A DNA stretch of 64,000 bases, from NCBI GenBank assembly GCA_031216915.1, contig CM062297.1, forward strand, positions 178,984,356 through 179,048,355, given 5' to 3'. Below, in pieces: positions 53,852-64,000 of this stretch (position 1 is its first letter; each line of letters starts with the position of its first letter). A program made the translations under genes and the position numbers. This DNA is from Pictodentalium vernedei. Taxonomy: Eukaryota > Mollusca > Scaphopoda > Dentaliida > Dentaliidae. The notes under the pieces were generated by a model, which ran no database searches, was not told where the DNA came from, and saw only the letters and a list, made by a program, of their open reading frames with translations.

Positions 53852-54517
53852 AGGGGCGGCGGAACCGGGGGGGGGGGGGGGAGGCTGGGTGGCGGGGGGA
53901 CTGCTTCAGCCCACCCACTTTTTTTGCCGAGCCATGTTTTTTGCATGCATATATTTTAACACAACCAATGACTGTTGAAACAAGAGCCTCCCCCATATTT
54001 TCACCAGCTAAGTTTCTCTCGTACTTGTTCAGTTTCGATGGATTTCGGATCATTGTTTGCAGTAAGTGGCAGCAAATGCTAAAATGTGTACAGTCTGTTA
54101 AAAAATCGGTTAACTGCAATAGATCGTAATCTTACAGATATACAAGTATCAAATCCACTCCCAGACAAAATAATCCACAGACAGTATAATTGCTGTTAAC
54201 GTCTGGTAAAGCATACAGGTGAGGTTTATTTATCAGCTTTGGTCGTTACGACCAAAGCTGATAAATAGACCTCACCTGTATGCTTTACCGACGTTTTTAA
54301 CGGCTCTCAAAGTGTGAAATCTTTCCAATACCTCTCCTGAAAAATCTCAAAATATCCGCTCAGATGCATGGAAATGGGGGGTTTTGGGACCTTGGAATTT
54401 AAAATATTCGTACGGTGGGCCGAGCCATGGCCGGCCCGTCATACCGACGACCACCCATCGCCCGATCCAGCCCCCCCCCCCCCCCCCCTCACTTTCAAAA
54501 TCCTTCCGCCGCCCCTG
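53852..54517. mobile_element. hAT-like non-autonomous element
   Basis: Terminal inverted repeats CAGGGGCGGCGGAA.../...TTCCGCCGCCCCTG are flanked by TACTG on both sides (53847-53851 and 54518-54522). Poly-G and poly-C runs near each end add to the inverted symmetry. CAGGGGCGG-type ends are common in hAT elements; a 5-bp duplication fits only some hAT groups. No transposase. Confidence 0.6.
54195..54301. repeat. near-perfect 107-bp palindrome
   Basis: The arms GTCTGGTAAAGCATACAGGT and TTATCAGCTTTGGTCG are mirrored almost exactly around CGTTACG. It lies within the hAT-like element and is probably a nested foldback MITE. Confidence 0.75.
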
Positions 54518-54522
54518 TACTG

Positions 54523-55189
54523 CAGTTAACATAGTCATTATGCAAGCCATCTCTCTTTAACCAGTAAACTCATGCAACCGTTTTCAGCTAGGACCGAGTA
54601 AGAAATGTCCAACTTGTAATTGTGGGAATAATCTATCACGGTAAAAATCATATCTCTTCTTTGATCCTTTGCCTCTTCTTTGATTAGATTAGATAGATAG
54701 ATAATTCATTCAACGGTAAAAGCGTAAACAATAAATACATTGCGACATTCTGATTAATCATAACACTCTTTTCCGTTGGGATATGCCACAGTCAGATTGG
54801 CTGTCTACCTGGCATCTCCCAATAAAGTGAGTTGGTAAAACTGTTTACAGACCATAGATAACATTTTGTATTGGTTACATGGAATTAAATGCAACTGAAA
54901 AGAACCGGTGGCATATAGATGGCAGGGAACAACCATGGACAAGATGACCAGTCGTATCTTGTCGGTGTCTTGGGTTGATATTTCATACATTGCAATATAT
55001 TATGGATCAGTGGAAGATCAATTGGACAGACCTACGATGAGACTGCAATCAATATCGTTAGTAGTCCTGCCGATTGATGAATACTAGGATGACACTAAGG
55101 ACATTAGCGATTATACTCCTGACAATAGGGATTATCACATTGGACTTCTGTATAATATAAAGATAGAAATTATGATGTGAGTTTTTTCT
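54523..55189. other. no recognisable gene
   Basis: A short TAGA microsatellite lies near 54693. Otherwise nothing is supported. Confidence 0.4.
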
Positions 55190-56880
55190 TGAACTCGGCT
55201 CTACCTGTGATATTTCATATAATTTGGTTTAAGTTGTTCCAAAGTCTTGGGAAGGCAAATATTGACAATCTGTCTAAAGCTTTTGTCCTCTTCTACTGAT
55301 GTGAAGCAGTTGAGATTGCCTAGAATTTAAATTTGAAGAATTGACTGTGAACTGGAAATAATCGTTAAAGGAGTCAGGAAGATTTCCATATTTCCAATCA
55401 AACACAAAGAGACAGGTCTGAAGTTTGAATAATCCAGTTATCTTAAGAAGTTTATCTCTTGCAAATAATGGGTCTCTATGGGCATTATAACTTTTATTAT
55501 TAATAATTCGGAGTGATCGTTTCTGCAGAGTTGAGTGCTTGCTAGCAGCTTTTGAACTTCCCCATATTTGAATGCCATATACCAAGTGGCAATGCACAGG
55601 GGAATAGTAGAGCGACTTCATTGTGTTGTGTAGTAATATTTTTTAACTTTATTCAGGGCGTAATTTGCTTTTCCTATTTAGCGCTAATCTGCGAAATGTG
55701 ACTGCAATAAGTTAGATTACTGTCGAAATCAATGCTCAGAAATTGTAGGGAATTTTCACCTTCGTTAGTTCCTACTCTTTCGATTTTTACATTATTTATA
55801 TAAATGTCTAGGTTTGGCTGCATTCTTGTGCGAGATGAGACTTTTTCGCGTCAAGGGCTAAATGGTTAGCGGATTATCATTCAAATAATGTATCTAATTA
55901 TTGTTAAAGTAAAGTATTGACATGTTTGCCTTTTTGGCTGTTGTGTATGTAGCAGTATCATCAGCAAACGACAAGACATTTAGCGACGTAGACGAAGATG
56001 TATCATTTATGTACAATAGAAAGAGAATTGGTCCTAATATAGAGCCTTGGAGTACACCACATGTGATATGGGCTCAGTCTGAAATTTTATCACCGTACGA
56101 ACTGTAATATGTTAGTCAGGTAGCTTCTGAACCAGCTATTGCTGATGCCCCGGAACCCATATTTTTCCAATTTTGTCAGAAGAATGCTGTGGTTTATGGT
56201 GTCGAATGCTTCAGAGAGATCAATAAATGTTACAAGAGTAATATCCTTACTTTGCTTGTTGTTTTCTTGTCCTATACTTTTAAGTAGTTGCAAGATAGGG
56301 TGAATAGTAGAATGTTACGATCTAAATCTGTACTGATGTTCGTATAGGATTTCGAATGCTGTCATGTAACTGATCATTCTTTTTACCATGAGTTTTTCTA
56401 AAATTTTGGAGAAGGTAGGTAAAATACTGGTGATCTAAAGTTGTTCAGTTTGTGCTCATAACCGCTCGTGAAGACAGGGATTGCTTTCGCAACTTTCATC
56501 TTGTCAGGGACTATCCCGATAATAAATGAGTTATTTATTACATGGGGTAAGGGTTGGGTCAGGATTCTTATAGATTGTTTCACAATGCCCGTTGTTAGGT
56601 CATCACTATCTTCGCTCTTCTTGGATTTCAAGGATTTAATCACTTCCATTACTTCGTTGGGAGATGTTGGGGTTCTGAAAAAGTTATCTGAAACATTTAT
56701 ATTCATGAGTACCGAAAAGTGTTTACGGAGTTTCCTTAGTTGTTCACTTGTACACTTTCCTATGTTAACAAAAAAATTATTGAACTCATTTGAAATTATA
56801 ATTGGTTCATTTATTTCTTGATTATTGTCCAGGGTGAAGAATACGAAAAGGTGGATACCTTTTTCATCCTGTTTATTGTC
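55190..56880 (-). mobile_element. degraded LINE, Jockey/CR1 group
   Basis: Minus-strand RT pieces occur in order. 56398-56706 has the N-terminal block with VIKSLKSKKSEDSDDL and VPDKMKVAKAIPVF. 56090-56293 has VTFIDLSEAFDTINHSIL and GFRGISNSWFRSYL. The downstream piece around 55930-56080 (read on the minus strand) has the GVLQGSI-like block and the FADD region. 55274-55621 is the C-terminus (LVYGIQIWGS, LRIINNKSYNAHRDPLF). Multiple frameshifts and stops are present. No endonuclease part was seen, so it is probably 5'-truncated. Confidence 0.75.
55274..56706 (-). pseudogene. LINE reverse transcriptase (broken)
   Basis: The reading frame changes at least three times across the region and stops interrupt it. 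The LSEAFDTINHSIL palm motif and the HCHLVYGIQIWG C-terminal motif place it among Jockey/CR1-type LINE RTs. It is a separate family from the LINE at 19.3-22.6 kb. Confidence 0.75.
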
Positions 56881-56883
56881 TCG

Positions 56884-57060
56884 TTTAGGCTTATTTTCAG
56901 GAATAAAATATTTTTAAACAAATCAGAAATGGATTTTCGTTAACAGTATTTACAGATTTTCATACAGGAATCAGAACATTTTTTTTATAAGAAACCAGAA
57001 AAGGCATATATGTGACCAGCATTCAAAGGGTTCGACACACGAATCAGAAATGGACATTTT
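56884..57060 (+). repeat. dispersed repeat R (~170 bp)
   Basis: Landmarks 'aaacaaatcagaaatggatt', 'cagtatttacagat', 'agaaaccagaaaaggcatat' and 'attcaaagggtt' recur at 58620-58770, 59410-59590 and 62520-62690, in each case near SINE or satellite sequence. Confidence 0.65.
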
Positions 57061-57545
57061 TGGCTCTGCCAATTATTTGAATGATGAGATACATGGATAA
57101 TCTTCAGCATTGCATTAGCTGTTATAAAATGCAATTCCTAATAGTTCTGGAAAATATGCGCTTAATGACCACCATTGCCCGCACTGAAGTGGACCCCATT
57201 TGAACCTCCAGAAGGTTTCAATACATTCGGTGTAGGTCCCATGTCTATAAGTCATTCCAAACCAGAAGTATAAGCGTATCCCACTTTAAAAATATTGGCT
57301 CCGGATATGCCATGTTTAGAGATGGTAGCAAATATTCATATTACCAAGAAAAAGTTAAGGTACATGGTACCTCTGGAAAATATATTACGAGTAAAAGAAT
57401 TCAGTAATGTTGGAATATAGAGGTAAATGGCCCCAAGAGCCCACTCAAGTTTAGAGCATCATTGTGAGAACAGAAAGTGTTATCATTTTTCCTGCATTGC
57501 AAAAGTAAATGTTTGGGGACCCATATTAAGATATTGAGAGGGTTA
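57061..57545. other. no recognisable gene
   Basis: Diverged pieces of the satellite/repeat R neighbourhood may be present. Nothing firm. Confidence 0.35.
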
Positions 57546-57569
57546 AAATAATCCCTTTAAATACTCCAT

Positions 57570-57716
57570 TTTAACCATTTAAAAAGGAGCTCATTCCAAT
57601 GAGAGATTATCAGCAATGTTTTCCAAGCAAGAACGAAATGAAAATTGACCGGAAATTTCAGTGAATAATGCTGGCTGGTTTTCGCTGTATGTTGGGAAAG
57701 GGTTAAGAATGCCTTA
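57570..57716. mobile_element. palindromic piggyBac-type MITE, copy 11 (degraded)
   Basis: One palindrome arm (GAGCTCATTCCAATGAG) and the end 'gctggctggttttcgctgta' with TGTTGGGAAAGGGTTAA remain. This is the end type of copies 2 and 8. Confidence 0.55.
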
Positions 57717-58078
57717 CTTTGAAAGGTAAACCTGAAAAGGTGTAGCATTCCATATAGAATTAAATGTTACAAAAAGGAAAGCGTAAAAACATACTGTAGC
57801 AATGAATTATATGAAGGGTGTTTGTACCCACGCTGAAGTATTAAGAGGGTTAAAAACAGGCCATTCAAATATTCCATTTCATTACTTTATAATTGTGATG
57901 GGTGTTTTGAGAAAGCCACACACCACCCCATACCGAAACCTGTTGAGTTATGATTGAGAAGAATAAATCTTAAAATGTTTTGAAATGTGAAGGGTTCTAT
58001 TTTCAACATGGTTAATTTTGTAACATGACATTAAATAAATATACAATGCTATTCCATATACAATTTACAGCATTCTAT
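57717..58078. other. no recognisable gene
   Basis: AT-rich sequence, nothing supported. Confidence 0.35.
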
Positions 58079-58279
58079 TTGGCCACTTTGTTTATGAGAG
58101 ACTGTATTAAGTTATAAATAATGGCTATTGACTTCAGTGAATGCATATCCAAGTACAGTCTTTCAGTATAACAAAACATTAAGATAGGATTGATTGTATT
58201 AGGTTATCAAGTTGACAAACAGTGCATAGAAGGCACAAATATTACAACAACACTATCAAGGCATGCCTTCTATGAATGT

Positions 58280-58599
58280 ATGTTTTATTTATTGGGCTTA
58301 ACGACACTATTGACAGCCACTGTCACCTTGTGTCGGACAGTTTTATAAGAGGAGGAAGCTGGAGTACTCTGAGAGGACCACTGAGCAAATGCGAGCAACT
58401 CCACACAAGCAGGTTAGCATTTGTTGAAGAGAAGTACACCATCAACGTGCAGTATGCGTTAATCTACAATGCCACCATGTCCCCAAGTGTGCAATGGGGT
58501 GAAGTATGTCAAGGACACAACGGGGTTACCATAGCTGGGATTCGAGCCGAGGACCTCTCGGTTTGCAGCTTTCGCATCTATCTACTGAACCACGGAGTC
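58280..58599 (-). mobile_element. SINE with tRNA-derived head (copy S7)
   Basis: A 14-bp duplication CCTTCTATGAATGT lies at 58266-58279 and 58600-58613. The minus-strand head has GTGGTTCAGTAGATAGATG and CCTCGGCTCGAATCCCAGC, then TTGTGTCCTTGACATACTTC. The 3' end is CCCAATAAATAAAA. Confidence 0.88.
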
Positions 58600-59018
58600 C
58601 CTTCTATGAATGTAATTGGAATACTTTGGAGGCTTATTTTCGGAGATAAAATAGTAATCAAAAACAGGTTTTCTTTAACAGTATTTAAAGATATTCATTC
58701 TGGAATCTGATACATTTTTCTAAGAGACCAGAAAAGCATATATGTATAGAGCAAAAAAGGGTTTGATCAAGGGAAAGCATGGGGGTGGGGGTGGGGGGGG
58801 GGGAGGTGTTTCCAGCAATTCTGACCACTTTGTTTATGAGATTCTATCAAGTTATGAATAATGGCTATTGACTTCAGTGAATTCATTTGCAAGTACAGTC
58901 TATCAGTATAACAAAACATTAAGATAGGATTGATTGTATTAGGTTATCATGTTGACAAACAGTGCATAGAAGACACAGACATTACAACTACACCATCAAG
59001 GCATGCCTTCTATGAATG

Positions 59019-59019
<1 letters not shown>

Positions 59020-59061
<42 letters not shown>

Positions 59062-59396
59062 TTGGGTTTAACGACACTATTGACAGCCAAGGTCATCACA
59101 TTGTGCCGGACAGTTTTACGGGTAGAGGAAGCTTGAGTACCCTGAGAGAACCACCGAGCAACGGAGAACAACCGTCAGGCTCCCCGACAGAATGACTCCA
59201 CACAAGAAGATTAGCATTGGTTGAAGACAAGTACACCATCGACGTGCAGTACGCATTAATGCACACTGCCACCATGCCCCCAAATGAGCAAAGGGGGTGA
59301 AGTATGTCAAGGACACAACAGGGTTACCAAAGCTAAGATTTGACCGAGGACCTCTCGGTTTGCAGCCTTCTCCTCTACCTACTGAGCCACGGAGTT
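59020..59396 (-). mobile_element. SINE with tRNA-derived head (copy S8)
   Basis: This is the duplicate of S7, with the same CCTTCTATGAATGT repeats at 59006-59019 and 59397-59410. The tail has expanded into a ~45-base (AAAT)n run (about 59020-59063 on the plus strand). Confidence 0.88.
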
Positions 59397-59599
59397 CCTT
59401 CTATGAATGTAATTGGAATACTTTGGAGGTTTATTTTCGATGATAAAATAGTTTTAAAGAAATCAGAAATAAATTTTTCGTTTACAGTATTTAAAGATAT
59501 TCATTCAGGAATTGGATACATTTTTCCAAGAAACCAGAGAATGAATATATGTACAGAGCAAAAAAGGGTTCGATCAAGGGAATACATTAGTGGGCCTGA

Positions 59600-60270
59600 A
59601 ATGTGTTTTCCAGCAATTCAGAAGAGTGCACTCAATGACTCCTATGTGACCTCAGCGGCCTTGATCCATATTTTAACCCCCCCCCCCGGGGATCGACTCA
59701 TTTGTTGTTGGACCCAAGTCCATTCATCACACCATGCTTGATATTAGTGTGTCCACTTTCAAAATTTTTGGCGGCTCCTACTTTTTTCATGTAAAAATGC
59801 ATGTATGGATTTTGGGAATGCATTAGGGGGTTCAAAATGTGGCTTCCAGCAATTCTGAGAAATGCACTCAATCACCCTGGGTGACCTCAGCGATCTTGAC
59901 CCATATTTTGAATCTCCATTGAGTGCTGACTCATTTAGTGTTGGTCCTAGGTCCATACATCATACCATGCTTGAGATATGAGTGCTGCCCACTTTCAAAA
60001 AATGTTTGACCACACTCACTTTTTCATGTAAAATGGATGTATGAACTTCGGGAAAAGCATTTTGGATCCAAAAATGTGATTTCCAGCAATTCTGAAAATA
60101 TGCACTCAATAACCCCTTGGTGACCCCAGTCACCTTGACCATATTTTGATTCTTCATCGAGTGTCGACTTTGTGGTTTGGTACCAGGTTCAAACATCCTA
60201 CCGTGCCTGAGATAATGGCGTGACCCACATTCAAAACACCCTATGGACACCCCTAACGCCCAGGAAATCT
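59600..60270 (-). repeat. satellite array, ~235-bp monomer (about three units)
   Basis: Landmark GCACTCAATNACC recurs at about 59630, 59864 and 60102. Each unit has 'ttccagcaattctga', 'gaccttgacccatattttga', 'tgttggtcccaggtccat' and 'ccacgcccactttttt' type segments. Minus-strand frames beginning MDLGPT are by-products. Confidence 0.85.
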
Positions 60271-60535
60271 GAAAAACATATTGTGACTGTCTATCAGAAG
60301 AAGAAGAAGAAGAAGAAAAATAAAAAAAAAATAAAAGAAACCGTACAAAAAACAATAGTCTGTTTGTTTCACAAAGACTAATAATAACAACCTGTGCGTA
60401 TCAGGTATCATAGAATGTGGGGAATGTTTTTTAGAGCAGTAACTCCAAACTTTCAGTGTTTTGTTCTTGAAGCTCGGCTGAACTCAGTTGCATTATAAAA
60501 GTGGTAATGTGGTTAATTTTATATTAAAATTGAAC
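60271..60535. other. no recognisable gene
   Basis: A (GAA)n run lies near 60298-60317. Nothing else. Confidence 0.4.
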
Positions 60536-61270
60536 AGACACCAATACTGTCGGACATACGCCCACTGTGTCCAGACCGCTGACGGCAACTACATGACATC
60601 TCCTGAATTTGTTCTATTATCCCCGCTCAACACTTCGAGTATCTTTGTCGAGTGCCGAGGCCCTGAGGGAACATCCTGGATTGCGCGGAAACCGAGGCGA
60701 CGATTCGTCCCTACTCTATTCTCAATGCAATGACATTTCCATTCAATATTTACGTGTCATCAGTCGACTTTGGCATTATTTTGGTCTATTTGATGAACTG
60801 TTCAATGTTAACTACTGTTAACTACTCGCACCTTTATATAGGACCGACAGTTTGGACTCAAACTGTTTATTTTAGGTCGTCCCGACAGAAACTGACAACT
60901 GGACACTATGACGAAAAAGCTGTCATTTGGCTGAGTTGACTTAAACATTTAACAGACACCAGTGTTAGATATACGTCAATTGTAACCAGACCGCTGAAGG
61001 CAGCGACTTGCAATTTTCAGAACTTGTTCTACGAAGCCTGGCTGACATTTGGGCATGAAATCGAGTGTTCTGGCCGTGTGAAAAACACCACGCCTCGCGT
61101 GGAAACCATGGGAACGATTCGTTGCCACTTTATTTTCAATGTAATGACAATTTCCATTCATTATTTACCTGTCAACGGCAGAGTTTGGCATTATGTCTGT
61201 CTGATGAACTGTTCAACTTTAATTATTTGCACCTTTATATAGGACCGAAAGATCACTGCATGCTTACCAA
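60536..61270 (+). repeat. diverged tandem duplication, ~415-bp unit
   Basis: Blocks at 60536-60860 and 60952-61260 share 'aacagacaccagt', 'cagaccgctgaaggca', 'gaacttgttct', 'caatgtaatgacaatttcca' and 'cacctttatataggaccga'. No coding evidence. Confidence 0.65.
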
Positions 61271-61304
61271 TATTCAGGGACTGATTGTACGAAAATAACA
61301 ATTA

Positions 61305-61805
61305 TTTCAACAGTACCCACTTGGGAACTCTCAAATCTGCCAAGGATTAAACTTTTAATAATAACATGTAAAACAAAAGTTGTCATATTTTGCTAGCCGC
61401 TTGCACCCATGGACAACATTCAGCACTCAACCAATTAGGAATGGAGTAAATTGCGACTTAAACTTACCAAATTCTGAAAATCAAGTTATTTCCGATGGCA
61501 CCTATCTTTATGCAACCGAAACAGGGACTGAATTAAACTTTACAGCTACCTTATAACAGAAAATCTTCTTGGACTTGAACTGTGAATCTGAATGTCAACA
61601 GAATTTTCAGATATTACGGAAATCACACATATTCAGACAGTACCCATATGGGGGTCTCAAATCTGCTAAGGGTTAAACTTTTAATACTCACATATAAAAC
61701 AAAAGTTTTCATACTATGACTGCTGCATGCAGCCATTGAAAACATTCAGCACTCAATCAATTAGAAAATTGTCACTTAATTGTACCAAATTCTGAAAAAG
61801 CGTGA
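61305..61805 (+). repeat. diverged tandem duplication, ~315-bp unit
   Basis: About 61305-61495 and 61620-61805 share 'cagtaccca', 'tctcaaatctgc', 'aaacttttaata', 'aacattcagcactcaa' and 'taccaaattctgaaaa'. Confidence 0.65.
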
Positions 61806-62519
61806 GTTTTTGGACAGCATCTATCTTTATGCAAAAGGAATGGGCATATGGTTAAACTTTACAACCAAACGTACAACAGAAAATATGCATTTGTATAGGA
61901 AGAAAAATGAACTAAAAATGAGCTATTTGTATGAACAAGTTAAGGGTACTCGAATTCAAGGCTCGAAAACAGCTTGAAGGTTAAAACTTTGAATAGAATA
62001 TATAACAGCCAAATTATTCTTGGATGAATTCCCAAACTTCTCATTGGAAACGTTTTGATAAAATGTGGCCGCAGAGCTGAGAAATCGCATGTGAAAATTG
62101 ACCAGTTTCTCCAAAATTGCACTTTGCTCGGAATTTTGAGGTCAAAAGGGAGCAACGTGGGTAATACAGCTTATGTAGTTAGATGTAGTAAGTCATGCTA
62201 CAAATATTATGATAGCTCCATCCAAATCGTCCAGGGCCTTGTTTGAGAATTGTGGCAAAACGTAACATTGTGACAACATTTTGCACGGTTTTGGCAGGAA
62301 ACGAAAAACTTCAGAAATGCCATGATCCAGGTGAGAAACTTCTAATGAAGCTCTACACATGTGCCAAATTTCAGTAGAATAGTAAAGAATCCATCAGACA
62401 AAAATCATTGAAATAGAAAATAATGTTAATACTAGAGAAATAGAATTTACTGCATACAGTAAATTCAAGCTTGTAAGAAAAGGGTTAAAATATCTATCGG
62501 GAAAAAACTATATAGAAAG
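61806..62519. other. no recognisable gene
   Basis: Nothing supported. Confidence 0.35.
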
Positions 62520-62690
62520 AGAATTTATGGAGGGTTATTTTGGGAGTAACATATTTTTAAACAAATCAGGAAGGGATTTTCGTAAACAGTATTTACAGAT
62601 ATTCATAAAGGAATCAGAACAATTCTTCTAAGAAACCGGAAAAGGCATATATGTGCACAGCATTCAAAGGGTTTGTCAAGAGAATACATT
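62520..62690 (+). repeat. repeat R, next to the second satellite array
   Basis: It matches 56884-57060 and flanks the satellite on its left, as the copy at 59410-59590 flanks the first array. Confidence 0.65.
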
Positions 62691-64000
62691 AGGTGTCCAA
62701 AGATGTGATTTCCAGCAATACTAAAAAATGCACTCAGTTATCCCTGAGCGAGCTCAGTGACCTTGTTCATGTTATGAACCTCTATGGAGTGTTGACTCAT
62801 TCGGTGTTGGTCCCATGTCTATGTGTCATACCATCCTTGAGATGGGACCCACTCTCAAGAATTTTGCCCACATCCACTTTTTTCAAGTCAAAATGCATGT
62901 ATGAACTTCGGGAATGCATTAGGAGGGTCAGAAAATGTGATTTCCATTAATTCTGAAAAATGCCCTCAGTGATCTTGACCTATATTTTGAACTTCTATTG
63001 AGTGTTGACTCATTTGGTGTTAGTTTCAGGTCCATTCGTCATACCATGCTTGAGATATGAGAATAACTCACCTTCAAAAATTTGGGCCATGCCCACTTTT
63101 TTACGTAAAAATTCATGTATGGACTTCGGGAATGTTTTGGGGGTAAAAAAAATGTGATTTCCAGCAATTATGAAAAAAATGCACTCAATGACCCCAAGTG
63201 ACCTCCGTGATCTTGACCCATATTTTGAATCTCCATCGAGTGTCGACTCATCTGGGGTTGGTCCCAGATCCATATGTTACACCATGCATGAGATATGGGC
63301 GTGACCCACTTTCAAAAATTTTGGCCACGCCCACTTTTTTAATGTAATAATGCATGAGTGTACGTCAGGAATGCTTTAGGGGGTAAAAAAATATGTTTCC
63401 AGCAATTATGAAAAATGCACTCAATGGCCCCTAGGTGACCCCCGTGACGTTGACCCATATTTTGAACCTCCATCGAGCGTCGACTCATTTGGTGTTAGTT
63501 CCAGGTCCATTCATCACACCACGCTTGAGATATGAGCATGACCCACTTTTAAAAATTTGGCCACGCCCACTTTTTAAATGTTAAAAATGCATGTGTGTAC
63601 GTCAGGAATGCTTTAGGGGGTAAAAAAATGTGATTTCCAGCAATTATGAAAAATGCACTCAATGGTGGCCTCCGTGACCTTGACCCATATTTTGAATCTC
63701 CACTGAGTGTTAACTCATTTGGTGTTGATCCCAGGTCCATATGACATACCACGCCTGAGATATGGGCGTGACCCACTTTCGAAAATTCGGCCACGCCCAC
63801 TTTTTTAATGTAAAAAATGCATGTGTGTATGTCAGGAATGCTATAAGGGGTCAAAAAATGTGATTTCCAGCAATTATGAAAAATGCACTCAATGACCCCT
63901 AAGTGACCTATTGACCTTGTCCCATAGTTTGAATCTCCATCGAGTGTCGACTCATTTGGGGTTGATCCCAGATCCATACATCATACCACGAGTTTAAATG
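62691..64000 (-). repeat. satellite array, ~235-bp monomer (about six units, runs off the edge)
   Basis: GCACTCAATGACC-type landmarks lie at about 62731, 63181, 63417, 63655 and 63886 (spacing 231-238), plus a shortened unit near 62968. It is the same family as 59600-60270 and continues past the end of the window. Confidence 0.88.

Larger units (their letters stand above)
58079..59590 (+). repeat. tandem duplication, ~0.75-kb unit
   Basis: 58079-58800 and 58828-59590 are homologous along their length: 'ggccactttgtttatgag', 'ataatggctattgacttcag', a SINE, repeat R. Both copies have the SINE at the same site, so it predates the duplication. Confidence 0.85.

Noticed and set aside
62691-64000. 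Minus-strand frames MDLGSTPNEST.. as a protein family
   Set aside because: The monomer length is mostly not a multiple of three and the frames follow the satellite period.

Overview
The window looks like nuclear DNA of a marine invertebrate, most likely a lophotrochozoan such as a mollusc. That is inferred from a glutamate-transporter gene cut into small exons by TE-filled introns, SINEs with 5S-rRNA or tRNA heads, a capsid-bearing Polinton and many poly-G tracts. No species call is possible from the sequence alone. The only host gene I can support is on the minus strand: three exons of an SLC1/EAAT-type glutamate transporter (26149-26254, 14653-14779, 8863-9096). Their reading phases fit each other, and one intron appears to be GC-AG. 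The gene spans at least 17 kb here; its first and last exons were not found.

Left part (1-26.7 kb): introns and intergenic DNA packed with small repeats. These are eight of eleven copies of a palindromic piggyBac-type MITE (TTAA sites), several SINEs with target-site duplications, a 2.0-kb long-TIR element (11995-14021), a second palindromic MITE family, a degraded CR1/L2-like LINE (19338-22600) and a decayed Tc1-like transposon (23453-24929) sitting in one of the second-family MITEs.

Middle (26.7-48 kb): a nest. A long-TIR element has a solo LTR in its left arm (26993-28065). Its right arm holds a 17.7-kb Polinton (29726-47401), bounded by a 6-bp GTTGGG duplication. The Polinton carries a packaging ATPase, minor and major capsid proteins, protein-primed DNA polymerase B, a cysteine protease part, a retroviral-type integrase with a phospholipase A2-like part beside it, conserved small proteins, a fibre-like protein and a CARD (death-fold) gene. 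It is a fossil with roughly ten breaks over all its genes, and a 5'-truncated SINE lies in its polymerase gene. Identical hairpins sit at two convergent gene junctions.

Right part (48-64 kb): another copy of the 2-kb long-TIR family is interrupted by a SINE and by a young Ty3/gypsy element (48953-53439, LTRs differing at one of 205 positions). Beyond are a hAT-like element, a second degraded LINE (55.2-56.9 kb), a 0.75-kb tandem duplication carrying a SINE, smaller tandem duplications and arrays of a ~235-bp satellite that runs off the right edge.

The most interesting signals are the Polinton accessory genes (CARD, PLA2-like, fibre-like), its paired hairpins, SINE head exchange, and MITE palindromes whose two arms change together.
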